The notes: a model not told the origin generated them from the letters alone. DNA of 64,000 bases from Leptasterias polaris (GCA_037783415.1 JAZGTN010000029.1:372001-436000); one strand, 5' to 3'; positions 35,907-46,272 are shown, counted from the first letter of the stretch. Program-made: numbers and translations.

Positions 35907-36982
35907 CGTTATCGAATCCCTAGCCAACAAAGACGTCTGTAAATAAAGTTTTTTCCTTTCGGTGGTTCTTGATAACTTGCTAAGATCTTTGGTGTTAAAT
36001 TGCCAATCCTTAACCCGTCCATTGTATACATAGTATACAGTTGAATGCAGTGACGCCAATTGGTGACCGTGCAAATTGACTCAGCTTTCCCTTCCCATTG
36101 AACAAGTCAAACCAATGTCTACGTTTTTCCGTTTGGATGAAGCACCGTTCATGTTTAAAAGTTTGTAAAAATCGCAATTTGTTGCTGCATTGATTGTCAA
36201 AATGCCAATAACGTACGTATTGAATGTTCGCATGAACCTGTTATCGAAAGATTAATATACGAGAAAGTTGAAAGTCTGCTTCATTTGTATTTGGTTCATC
36301 TTAAGTGAGAATGACGCATCCATCACAGCTGATCATTATGGCGCCCTCACATGATGTCGAAATACACCCGGTATAAAATACAAAAATTTACAAAAATGTA
36401 TATAACCTTTTCTTAATGCATAGGAAAATAGCATACAACTTTAAGTACGAATTTGCACACCAAACCCCCAAACATACGAACCTGTAAACGATAGGACAAA
36501 CGGCAAGGTTAAAAAACTATTCGCAACACCCCTCCCCCCTCCCAAAGATTTTAAATTACGAGTATGGCTCCTCATCTTTTCCCAATAATTTACATCAAAA
36601 CAAATTGATCAACAACTGCATATAAACAGCTCGGGCTAAAAACACGGGGTAGTCTGTGACAAAGATACCATGTTACTAAAGGTATTTTAAACCTTATTTA
36701 CAAGAGAAAGAGTTTCAACGAGCGGTGAAAAGAGAAGACGCTCTGTAACTAAAACTGTCACATAATGTCACATTTTAGATTTGGGAATCACAAAATCACC
36801 ATAATGTGAATAGCTGAGCTGTGATTACGCGAGCCTCAAAAGCCCGAAAGGCAAATTGGAAGTAGTGCACTTGTGAACTCTTATAATGTTGAAATTACTA
36901 CACATTTAGTAGAAGGGTAAGAGGCGTGGAAGCTAAAATAGGTGCAATGCCAAAGGGTCTGTTTTGGTTTTGGAGGGTATCA

Positions 36983-37110
36983 AGTTGGCTCAGTGGTTTC
37001 TTTCCCTGCCTTTTACTATAGTGCACCCCGGTTCGCATCACACCTCAGACCGGAGCCGTGCATGTGAATTTGGTTTTCAGTCCCTACCTGATTGCGTGGG
37101 TCCCCCTATT
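36983..37110 (+). repeat. tRNA-derived SINE-like element
   Basis: AGTTGGCTCAGTGGTTTCTT (A-box-like) and CCCCGGTTCGCATCACA (B-box-like) about 50 bases apart, followed by a non-tRNA body. The anticodon region does not fold, so it is not a tRNA gene. Confidence 0.55.
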
Positions 37111-38394
37111 CTCCTCAATACATTTACAGTTATGCACATTACAGCTGACGGTTTATTGGCCTCTTCCAGTCAGACTCTTGTAGTCACACTCAAAACAGAA
37201 AGAACTGTGGTACAAACCGTGGCACTTCCAATGCAATCTAAATACAGGAGATTTCGGCTTCAGATGAAAAAATGAAACTGACTTTACGCAACGGGTCTTC
37301 ATGGCGTTATTGATTGGTAGAACCCCCGAGGCCTAAAGTAGTCCATGAGCCAGGTGCCGAAATTTCACATATTGGTACCACCTCGAGGGACTAATTCCAA
37401 TATCACTTTTCTTGTTGCAAATAATCCATAACTTACCATAAATTATGATAGCCTTTCCAAAAAATTAGATTTCTACCAGTTTTCGAAAGATTTTCACCGT
37501 ACAATCTGAAACCTCTCAGCCTCTTCCGTTATTGATAAGTCAACGGCCGTTTACATATTAACAACATTTTAAACCCATGTGTTTGCATGGAGAGAGAATA
37601 ATTTGAGTGTGCATACTCAAACAGCCGATGGTTTTTTTTTCACTTTAATTTGCTGCCTCGCAATAAAAACAGACCGTCAGCCATTTTGTTTTCGCTTGAA
37701 GACAAAGTCGACAGTTTACAGTTGATTTTAGACCTTTATGAGAAAACAATCAATGTGTGTTTTTATAAAGAATAGAGGTAAGCTATTTTTTATATGGCTG
37801 TTGATTTAAAGTGATAACATAGAATTAGTCCCTTGAGTTGGTACCGGCAAGTGGGGCTGGCTCATGGACTAAAGGTTTGATCATGAGCTAATGTTAGTCT
37901 AGCAAACCACGATGAGTTTCCTTCCCCCAATTGTGCGCGCCAGATCAAAGCTTATCGCGCACTCATGCAGAGTACCACCTTAGGGTGAATCTCGCCGAGT
38001 GAAACCTAAACAAGATCAAAGCCGCACGTGAAGCGTCTATGGCGGTGTAATGCGTCATCAGCCCCCGCCTCTTCCCCTCCCATGCCCGCTCTTCGGCTTT
38101 ATCTTGTCATCCCCCTGGAAGGGTTTCCCCCTGATGATGGAGATACCCCCCAAAACAAGAGACAATCGTGGAAATGAGGATGAGCCTCAGAGGATGGTCG
38201 ACTCTACTCGGGAGATAAATTCCAGCCCTTAAGTTTAATGTGTCTTTCTCTAGTGTTTGCAGCTGACGGGTAGATCAGCTCTAGGCACACTATATGCAAT
38301 GTTTTAAAGTTAACATAAACAGTTTGCGCAGCAGCGTCAGTTAAAAGGTTGTACTTGAACCAAATTTCCTCGAGAAATTGTTTCACCAGTAACT

Positions 38395-38680
38395 TAAAAA
38401 TAAAAACACAATGTTGAAAAAGAATAGGATGTTTGTAACAGATTCACGCATAACTTACTTGGTATAAGATGTTCATGGTGCGTAAAGTCCCTTTGAAATA
38501 TTTTTGCTTGAAATGCTATAGTTTTTGAGAAATCAGAAAAACAATTAGTTTTGATCTCATGAGTCAAAAACTCAATGTTTGAAAACAGTGAAAACACTTA
38601 AGGTTTTCCCCCACCTTTTTTCTGGTGATTCCAATGACCGATTGAGCTTAAACTTTCACAGGTTCGTTATTTCAAGTGTA
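38395..38680 (+). repeat. Interspersed repeat family D, longest copy outside the tRNA array
   Basis: Contains ACGCATAACTTACTTGGTAT, TTTTTGCTTGAAATGCTATA, GTTTTTGAGAAAT and ACCGATTGAGCTTAAACTTT. The inserts at 59550-59815 and 63390-63655 are recognisable diverged reverse complements of this segment. No coding capacity. Confidence 0.7.
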
Positions 38681-39349
38681 TGCTGGGTGACCTCAAGTGT
38701 GGATATTGGTCTTTGACAATATTATTGCTAGATAATATGAGGGTGATTTAATTATACAGCTTGTTGTTGTTGCTTGATTTGTTTTTAGTTAGCGTCATCG
38801 TTCATTCTTCCAGTTTGCAGGGGTGAATGTGCTGGTATGGCATGTGCCCGTGTGGTGCATACACAGTGCATAATATACATTACATTACAGATTGTATGAG
38901 TGGATTGTGCCCAGTCTACATTATCCTTGCCTGGCTTCACTGTAATGAGATAGATCCTTGATCCAGGATTGCAGGAAGTTATGCAAGATAAATGTGAAAG
39001 GTAAAAAAACCAAATGCCCGTAATTTTTGGTTTTATAAATTTCTCAGTTAATTCCTTTAACAAATTCTTTCGGTACACAAATTAAATCGACCGCCCTCCA
39101 CGTCAGGTTTCCGGGCGCTCCCAGAATTCCATTCCACGAAGACAGCTCTATTATGTACTTCATCACTATCTTAACTTTACAGGTACATTTCCCCTTTGCG
39201 TATCATATTGCCTAGTTATCGACAAAAAATCCGTTAAGTTTATTACCTAAAGCGTGTTGTGTATTAGATATTAAGTTCAGAATGTGATGTATCAATATAG
39301 AATCTGCAGTTTATGATTATAGTTTGGTTAACTTTTTATAGATATTGCC

Positions 39350-39550
39350 TAACTAAGAGAGGTTTGCGGTAACACCATGTTAAAATCTCTTTTGAGTAAC
39401 TGTTGGTTCTGAAAAAACCCGGTAGTTAACGACTCTACGTTTCGATCAGTATGCTCTGATCGTCTTCAGTTACTCAAAAGAGATTTTAACATGGTGTTAC
39501 CGCAAACCTCTCTTAGTTATACTCCCACCATGCAAAGCTTCAAATCCTAC
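39350..39550 (-). mobile_element. Penelope-like / retrozyme-like insertion with inverted arms
   Basis: Perfect 53-bp inverted arms (39350-39402 and 39467-39519) flank a 64-base loop. The 12-base ATAGATATTGCC sits at both edges (39338-39349 and 39551-39562) as a target-site duplication. The loop read on the minus strand shows CTGAAGA, a GATCAG/CTGATC stem and GAAAC, resembling a hammerhead core (CUGANGA ... GAAA) with one extra base. The right flank ACTCCCACCATGCAAAGC is, from memory, like ends of Penelope-type elements. No reverse transcriptase is present. Confidence 0.6.
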
Positions 39551-40406
39551 ATAGATATTGCCATTTCATTTTAGTAATCCAAGATGGCAACCTACTAAAC
39601 GCTTTGGCGGGAATCCCATACGTACTAACGTTATTTTCCCTGACGAAGTGTTTTGATAGTTGAGTGATTCACGCTCATTGGTCGTTTATTATGACAGTAA
39701 CTTGCTATAATTCATTCCACGAAGACAGCTCTAACGTGTACTTCATCACTGTCTTAACTTTATAGATATAAGAATTAAAGAGACTTATCGAACCTCAGAA
39801 TAGCGTCCCGACCCAATATATGAGTGTCACTTATAATTATTTTGACCGAATTATTTAATGTATCATTGCCGAAGCCACATGTACATTAAGCTAATCATGC
39901 TCATTATGTTGTGTAGAAATTGCACATCTTTATTAACACACTGCATTTCTGTACAGTTTACTATTGTTGATATCTGGAAAAACCCCACTGTGATTTTGAG
40001 CAAACTGATCAGTGCGCGACTTTAAGGTGCACTCAGTGCAACCCCTTCCCTGCTAACGTGCCTGCAACACTAAACGTGCAATTTGAGCTCTTGCACAATA
40101 TTACAAGGCAAATGTTGTTCCGTACAGACCTGTCGAAATGGGCTAGTGGCATCGAGTTATTAAAGGTTCTCCCATGGGTTTATCAATATTTAATATGGAT
40201 GCCTTCATCCAAGAAACCTGATGGACCAGGGGAAATAAGTAGGCCACACTGACGGGTCTAGGACGAGATTGGTAACTATAAGTATTATTTTTATAAGAAA
40301 TTGTTTTTTCGCCAAAAGTGTATTCAATTATTTGCGTGGTCCATGCATTAGGATTTGATGTAAAAAATATTAAAATTAAAACATTGGGAAATTCAATTTA
40401 AAATGT

Positions 40407-40474
40407 ATGCCCCGTGAGAGGTTCGAACTCCAAGACCTGCAAGGGTTATGAAACGGACGCGCTGTCAACTGTGA
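40407..40474 (-). pseudogene. Solitary tRNA-Met-like sequence
   Basis: The minus strand reads GACAGCGCGTCCGTTTCATA, then GAGTTCGAACCTCTCACGGG GC, resembling array class 1 units in the D stem, CAT anticodon loop, T loop and 3' acceptor strand. The 5' acceptor strand and anticodon stem are ruined. It lies 2.9 kb before the array, in the same orientation. Confidence 0.55.
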
Positions 40475-40555
40475 ACAAGTGGTTTGCTTCATTGAGTGAT
40501 TTGCAGTCAGTATTGGTTGTACATGCTATCAGGGAGCTAAATGGTACAGTCATAT

Positions 40556-40650
40556 AATTTCAATTCAATTCAGTTCAATTAACTACTATTTCCACACTGT
40601 CATAAACTAAGTGATACAATACAAATGAACAGAATAGACTGAGTTATTAT
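40556..40650 (-). mobile_element. Possible 3' tail of a non-LTR retrotransposon, minus strand
   Basis: Tandem CAATT units (AATTGAATTGAA on the minus strand) followed by AT-rich sequence, like the tail at 320-446 in the opposite direction. Confidence 0.35.
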
Positions 40651-40689
40651 AATTATGTTGATTTTGGGGTGAACAAAGAAAAATTGACT

Positions 40690-40860
40690 AGAGCAGGATT
40701 TGAACCAACGACTTCCAGATTACAATGCCGGCGCTCTACCAACTGAGCTATATCTAACACTATGTTGGCGGTCTCCCTATTTTGTCAATATCTTTGTTCG
40801 GGGGTGCCAGTCAGAAGACATACAACCGTTCACTGCCGTGTAGCCAGGGATCACACCCAA
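40690..40860 (-). repeat. tRNA-derived SINE-like element, clearest copy
   Basis: On the minus strand: GGTGTGATCCCTGGCTACAC, ACTGGCACCCCCGAACAAAG, GACAAAATAGGGAGACCGCC, then TATAGCTCAGTTGGTAGAGC and GTTGGTTCAAATCCTGC. Its body shares segments with 1847-1970 and 10182-10320, which shows a family. Confidence 0.75.
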
Positions 40861-43089
40861 ATACGAAATTATTATTTTATGTTATAGGCTTTGCCTCGTG
40901 AAATGAATAGTTCAGATTTCTCTCCGCGTGATTATGTTCTGCGACAATGCAATGCACTTAATATCCGTCCAATGTTTGCATTATGAATTATATTGTCATG
41001 AAATTAATGATGCACAATGCGAACAATTTAGTGTATTCTCCCTGATGTGTATTTTCATGTGCACTTTTAGTCATAAAAGCACACGAAAGCACATTCAACG
41101 TGTGATTTTAATACAGAATGGGAGATGTGCCAGAGGGCTTTCGCTTTTTGAAAGGATTGCTACTATTTTACTTCCACCAATATAACTGGTGTAATTTAGA
41201 AGAAATAACCATGCGAAAGTTACGCCTACAGCTTAGCAGACTGCCTCATATGATTTATTTGCAAAATAACTCATTTTGAGGTGGGTTTACCACCTTTCTA
41301 AAAAAAGGAAACTGCAATGTCTCGCAATTGCGAATTGCGAAAGAATGGAAGAAGGAGATCGGATTTTGCTACGTGCTGGCTATTTATTACTGGGTGGATT
41401 TCACGGAGATTAGGTTTGTGATGTTACGGGGTAAACCTACGCATGTCGCCCGGAGGCCCAGATTTCACAATCTTTGGTGGTGACGTAATTTTACTTTTTT
41501 TCCTATCACTGACCAGCCATTCATCAATATAAAAGGAGGAAGATATAGAACGATTTTGTGCAGGAACTATGTTTGAGTATTCGAGATCGTTCACGCACAG
41601 GGTGTTTCATTGAAATACTAAACATCGACTATGGTTAGTGTACAGTGGGGGTATCTACGCAATGAACGACAAGAGATTAAGGACATCGGGGCATGAGCTG
41701 TTGATGCCTAGCTTGTTTAGAAATTTTAACTAAGTTACTGTAAACTGACATGTAATTCATCGCCTGATAGGACTTCCATATTGGGCTGAACTACACAGGT
41801 AATTTTTTGGTAGAGACAAATAACACACCAAGTAGCCAACTTGATGAGAATTATGATCAGAAAACAATAGTCTCAATTATCACATCAAAGGGCAAGAGGA
41901 TTAGGGCTGTTAGTTTTACACCACCTGAGACGATTTCTCTTTATTTCCAATTTTAACAGTTGTTTTTGTATATATTTTTTTATTTGGGGAGGGAAAATAA
42001 ACCGGTCGGCTAATAGAGGGGGTCACACTCTTGCTGTTTATGTAGCAACAACATTCTAGCCAGGATGTACATGGCATATCGTAGGGCATTAAATTACAAG
42101 AAGAATGAGCGAAAGCGAAGCTTTTACGGTGTGGGGGTTGAGGGACCCGCTTTAGTGCCCTGGGAAAAACTGGTAACATTAGATGCTCTCTAGTGCAATC
42201 TAGGTCATTTCAGATGCGTTTTACTCATTAATTTTACCCAATCGAGAATTTTGCTTTAATTGCCTTTCATTCATTATCTTCTTCCCGGCGAAAATAAGGG
42301 GCTGAGTGACTGTGCCCGATGGTCCCTTTCCCTATTGCAGGTGATCTCTTTCTTCCACCTCGATCTCAAAGAACGAAGTGTTTTGACTTCCATTATAATG
42401 CAATTGACATACTTTTCTCGGCAATCAGTAAAAAAATCAAATTTTCTAACGAGCGAAATGTCTCTCTCAAGTTAAAGGTGTATGCCGAGGCTTTGTCTTA
42501 CAGATTTCCACTTCAAGCCCCCTCCCCCTTTTGTTTGCAAATATTTTAAAAAGTCTGCTCAGTTCGATACAGTGACAATCTACCGTGATATGGTAACAGA
42601 GCACTCCACATTTCAAGCCCCAATTATGAAAGGTAATGTTCCCGGCACGATCGGGAGCACACATTCACTTTTTCAATTTACATTTTTGATCAATTCTAAC
42701 ACGATACGTGTATGCACACTGTCACTCCCACCCCGAAATGTATTTATAAACCTTGGATTATATCATGACTGCGCGTGTACAGAATAATTGTTCAGTTCAT
42801 TGAAACTGTTTTTAATTTCCTACGTTCGTAGAGATTGTATCACGTTGGAAATTAGTCTAAAAGTACAGAAAGCCAAGCGATGACATTGAACTGATTTGTA
42901 AATGAATAGTTATAGTGCACTTTTGTTAAACAACTTTCATTTGACAGGGCATTTAAGCAAAACATTCCGTCACAGGTCCTCCCAGTTTCATTTATCTTCC
43001 TTAATTGTTTCAGTTTGCCTTGAAATACGTTTGAAAAAAGCTTGTTAGGATTAACAGTAGGATATTTAAAAAGAAAAATGATTACCTTG

Positions 43090-43142
43090 ACAAGTGTCCA
43101 GACCAGGACTCGAACCCACACTCTAATGATCATAAACTTCTG
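43090..43142 (-). repeat. tRNA-like 3' half
   Basis: The minus strand has GTGTGGGTTCGAGTCCTGGT, a good B box. No matching 5' acceptor or D arm is present. It lies about 200 bases before the array. Confidence 0.4.
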
Positions 43143-43346
43143 CACATAACATTAAGTGTATACATAGTAGCATTGAATCAAATGCAGTATAAGGGAATGC
43201 AAGCCTTAAGGTCCCACAGTAGAAAAGAGGGAAGTTTAAAGTATTAACAATCTTTAGAGGAAGGTTTATCTGGAGACCAATTGGGTTTTTCAAACCCCGG
43301 TCCAGCGCAGAGCATCAACATTCCGGGCGGCTGGTGAGCGACAATA

Positions 43347-43406
43347 TGCTTCGTGTGAGGTTCGAACTCACGACCTTCAGATTTTGTGACTTACCCCCAA
43401 CGAGGC
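43347..43406 (-). pseudogene. First unit of the array, D-armless tRNA-Met derivative
   Basis: 60-nt B unit marking the left boundary; sequence before about 43335 is not repeated. The acceptor has one change (GAAGCA 3' strand), and the anticodon loop reads CACAAAA. Confidence 0.75.
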
Positions 43407-43471
43407 ATCTTTTGGGTTCGAATCTCCTTAAAGGGTTCGAAAAAGGGGAGAAAATTGATACAAAAACAATA

Positions 43472-43544
43472 TGCCCCGTGTGAGGCTCGAACTCACGACC
43501 TTCAGATTATGAGACTGACGCGCTGCCGACTGCGCCAACGAGGC
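43472..43544 (-). tRNA. tRNA-Met(CAT), class 1
   Basis: Acceptor GCCTCGT/ACGGGGC with the U4-G69 wobble also found in vertebrate elongator tRNA-Met, loop CTCATAA, T arm GTGAG-TTCGAGC-CTCAC. First full-length copy. Confidence 0.8.
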
Positions 43545-43738
43545 ATCTGATAGGTGAGAATATGTTTATGGGAAGTGAAGAAAGGGAGAAAAGTTAAGAT
43601 TAAAAAGACAATATGCCTCGTGTGAGGTTCGAACTCACGACCTTCAGATTTTGTGACTTACCCCCAACGAGGCATCTTTTGGGTTCGAATCTCCTTAAAG
43701 GGTTCGAAAAAGGGGAGAAAATTGATACAAAAACAATA

Positions 43739-43811
43739 CGCCCAGTGTGAGGTTCGAACTCACGACCATCAGATTATGAGACTGGCGCGCTGCCGACTGC
43801 GCCAACGAGGC
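43739..43811 (-). tRNA. tRNA-Met-like (CAT), class 3 variant
   Basis: Discriminator base G instead of A, U27 to C, and a changed variable loop. Duplicated with the same changes at 47605. Confidence 0.5.
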
Positions 43812-43875
43812 ATCTGATAGATGAGAATATGTTTATGGGAAGTGAAGAAAGGGAGAAAATTGATACAAAACAATA

Positions 43876-43948
43876 TGCCCCGTGTGAGGTTCGAACTCAC
43901 GACCTTCAGATTATGAGACTGACGCACTGCCGACTGCACCAACGAGGC
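43876..43948 (-). tRNA. tRNA-Met(CAT), class 1/2 hybrid
   Basis: Class 1 acceptor CGGGGC with the class 2 D stem GTGC/GTGC. It follows 43739 directly with no B unit between, because two spacers are fused. Confidence 0.65.
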
Positions 43949-44142
43949 ATCTGATAGGTTCGAATCTCTTTAGGTGAATTGAAAATAGGGAGAAAAGGTC
44001 CAATTGAAAACACAATATGCCTCGTGTGAGGTTCGAACTCACGACCTTTAGATTTTGAGTTTTACCCCCAACGAGGCATCTTTTGGGTTCGAATCTCCTT
44101 AAAGGGTTCGAAAAAGGGGAGAAAATTGATACAAAAACAATA

Positions 44143-44215
44143 TGCCCAGTGTGAGGTTCGAACTCACGACCTTCAGATTATGAGACTGACGCGCTGCCGA
44201 CTGCGCCAACGAGGC
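44143..44215 (-). tRNA. tRNA-Met-like (CAT), class 3
   Basis: C5-U68 acceptor mismatch; all other arms intact. Followed by the GATGAGAATATG spacer. Confidence 0.55.
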
Positions 44216-44408
44216 ATCTGATAGATGAGAATATGTTTATGGGAAGTGAAGAAAGGGAGAAAAGTTAAGATCAAAAAGACAATATGCCTCGTGTGAGGTT
44301 CGAACTCACGACCTTCAGATTTTGAGACTTACACCAACGAGGCATCTTTTGGGTTCGAATCTCCTTAAAGGGTTCGAAAAAGGGGAGAAAATTGATACAA
44401 AAACAATA

Positions 44409-44481
44409 TGCCCCGTGTGAGGCTCGAACTCACGACCTTCAGATTATGAGACTGACGCGCTGCCGACTGCGCCAACGAGGC
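44409..44481 (-). tRNA. tRNA-Met(CAT), class 1
   Basis: First unit of the reference 799-bp block; all arms intact. Confidence 0.8.
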
Positions 44482-44550
44482 ATCTGATAGGTTCGAATCT
44501 CTTTAGGGGAATTGAAAATAAGGAGAAAAGGTCCAATTGAAAACACAATA

Positions 44551-44610
44551 TGCCTCGTGTGAGGTTCGAACTCACGACCTTTAGATTTTTAGTTTTACCC
44601 CCAACGAGGC
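44551..44610 (-). pseudogene. D-armless tRNA-Met derivative, type B1 (reference)
   Basis: 60 nt. The acceptor GCCTCGT/ACGAGGC pairs 7 of 7 and the T arm GTGAG/CTCAC pairs 5 of 5. The D arm is replaced by TGGGGGTAAAA, and the loop CTAAAAA would give anticodon AAA. The anticodon stem does not pair. The A box is lost and the B box kept. Confidence 0.8.
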
Positions 44611-44674
44611 ATCTTTTGGGTTCGAATCTCCTTAAAGGGTTCGAAAAAGGGGAGAAAATTGATACAAAACAATA

Positions 44675-44747
44675 TGCCCAGTGTGAGGTTCGAACTCACG
44701 ACCTTCAGATTATGAGACTGACGCACTGCCGACTGCACCAACGAGGC
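44675..44747 (-). tRNA. tRNA-Met-like (CAT), class 2
   Basis: Acceptor mismatch; D stem GTGC/GTGC, where both changed positions still pair as G-U. The terminator tract is only T4. Confidence 0.55.
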
Positions 44748-44816
44748 ATCTGATAGGTTCGAATCTCTTTAGGGGAATTGAAAATAGGGAGAAAAGGTCC
44801 AATTGAAAACACAATA

Positions 44817-44876
44817 TGCCTCGTGTGAGGTTCGAACTCACGACCTTTAGATTTTGAGTTTTACCCCCAACGAGGC
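44817..44876 (-). pseudogene. D-armless tRNA-Met derivative, type B2 (reference)
   Basis: As B1 but with loop CTCAAAA, which would give anticodon CAA. This is among the most common B types in the array. Confidence 0.8.
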
Positions 44877-44941
44877 ATCTTTTGGGTTCGAATCTCCTTA
44901 AAGGGTTCGAAAAAGGGGAGAAAATTGATACAAAAACAATA

Positions 44942-45014
44942 TGCCCAGTGTGAGGTTCGAACTCACGACCTTCAGATTATGAGACTGACGCGCTGCCGAC
45001 TGCGCCAACGAGGC
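44942..45014 (-). tRNA. tRNA-Met-like (CAT), class 3
   Basis: Fifth unit of the reference block. Confidence 0.55.
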
Positions 45015-45083
45015 ATCTGATAGATGAGAATATGTTTATGGGAAGTGAAGAAAGGGAGAAAAGTTAAGATCAAAAAGACAATA

Positions 45084-45142
45084 TGCCTCGTGTGAGGTTC
45101 GAACTCACGACCTTCAGATTTTGAGACTTACACCAACGAGGC
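45084..45142 (-). pseudogene. D-armless tRNA-Met derivative, type B3 (reference)
   Basis: 59 nt. The D arm is replaced by TGGTGTAAGT, keeping more of the tRNA-Met anticodon arm (GTCTCAAAATCTGAAGG). The loop CTCAAAA gives CAA in place of CAT. It follows the GATGAGAATATG spacer. Confidence 0.8.
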
Positions 45143-45207
45143 ATCTTTTGGGTTCGAATCTCCTTAAAGGGTTCGAAAAAGGGGAGAAAATTGATACAAA
45201 AACAATA

Positions 45208-45280
45208 TGCCCCGTGTGAGGCTCGAACTCACGACCTTCAGATTATGAGACTGACGCGCTGCCGACTGCGCCAACGAGGC
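45208..45280 (-). tRNA. tRNA-Met(CAT), class 1
   Basis: Copy of 44409 one block (799 bases) on. Confidence 0.8.
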
Positions 45281-45473
45281 ATCTGATAGGTTCGAATCTC
45301 TTTAGGGGAATTGAAAATAAGGAGAAAAGGTCCAATTGAAAACACAATATGCCTCGTGTGAGGTTCGAACTCACGACCTTTAGATTTTTAGTTTTACCCC
45401 CAACGAGGCATCTTTTGGGTTCGAATCTCCTTAAAGGGTTCGAAAAAGGGGAGAAAATTGATACAAAACAATA

Positions 45474-45546
45474 TGCCCAGTGTGAGGTTCGAACTCACGA
45501 CCTTCAGATTATGAGACTGACGCACTGCCGACTGCACCAACGAGGC
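45474..45546 (-). tRNA. tRNA-Met-like (CAT), class 2
   Basis: Copy of 44675 one block on. Confidence 0.55.
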
Positions 45547-45740
45547 ATCTGATAGGTTCGAATCTCTTTAGGGGAATTGAAAATATGGAGAAAAGGTCCA
45601 ATTGAAAACACAATATGCCTCGTGTGAGGTTCGAACTCACGACCATTAGATTTTGAGTTTTACCCCCAACGAGGCATCTTTTGGGTTCGAATCTCCTTAA
45701 AGGGTTCGAAAAAGGGGAGAAAATTGATACAAAAACAATA

Positions 45741-45813
45741 TGCCCAGTGTGAGGTTCGAACTCACGACCTTCAGATTATGAGACTGACGCGCTGCCGACT
45801 GCGCCAACGAGGC
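45741..45813 (-). tRNA. tRNA-Met-like (CAT), class 3
   Basis: Copy of 44942 one block on. Confidence 0.55.
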
Positions 45814-46005
45814 ATCTGATAGATGAGAATATGTTTATGGGAAGTGAAGAAAGGGAGAAAAGTTAAGATCAAAAAACAATATGCCTCGTGTGAGGTTCGA
45901 ACTCACGACCTTCAGATTTTGAGACTTACACCAACGAGGCATCTTTTGGGTTCGAATCTCCTTAAAGGGTTCGAAAAAGGGGAGAAAATTGATACAAAAA
46001 CAATA

Positions 46006-46078
46006 TGCCCCGTGTGAGGCTCGAACTCACGACCTTCAGATTATGAGACTGACGCGCTGCCGACTGCGCCAACGAGGC
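46006..46078 (-). tRNA. tRNA-Met(CAT), class 1
   Basis: Third block start; 798 bases after 45208. Confidence 0.8.
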
Positions 46079-46272
46079 ATCTGATAGGTTCGAATCTCTT
46101 TAGGGGAATTGAAAATAAGGAGAAAAGGTCCAATTGAAAACACAATATGCCTCGTGTGAGGTTCGAACTCACGACCTTTAGATTTTTAGTTTTACCCCCA
46201 ACGAGGCATCTTTTGGGTTCGAATCTCCTTTAAGGGTTCGAAAAAGGGGAGAAAATTGATACAAAAAAAATA

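Larger units (their letters stand above)
34867..43346. other. Intergenic region, second part, up to the tRNA array
   Basis: No gene recognised. It holds a family B fold-back (35739-35906), a SINE-like element (36983-37110), a family D repeat (38395-38680), the Penelope-like insertion (39350-39550), a stray tRNA-Met-like sequence (40407-40474), a SINE (40690-40860) and a tRNA-like SINE fragment (43090-43140). The frame 34867-35181 is open but has no recognisable domain. Confidence 0.5.
44409..45207 (-). repeat. Reference 799-bp higher-order repeat of six units
   Basis: Order along the plus strand: class 1 (44409), B1 (44551), class 2 (44675), B2 (44817), class 3 (44942), B3 (45084). The next block repeats it exactly 799 bases on (45208, 45474, 45741), with the same spacer variants in the same places. 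Confidence 0.9.
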
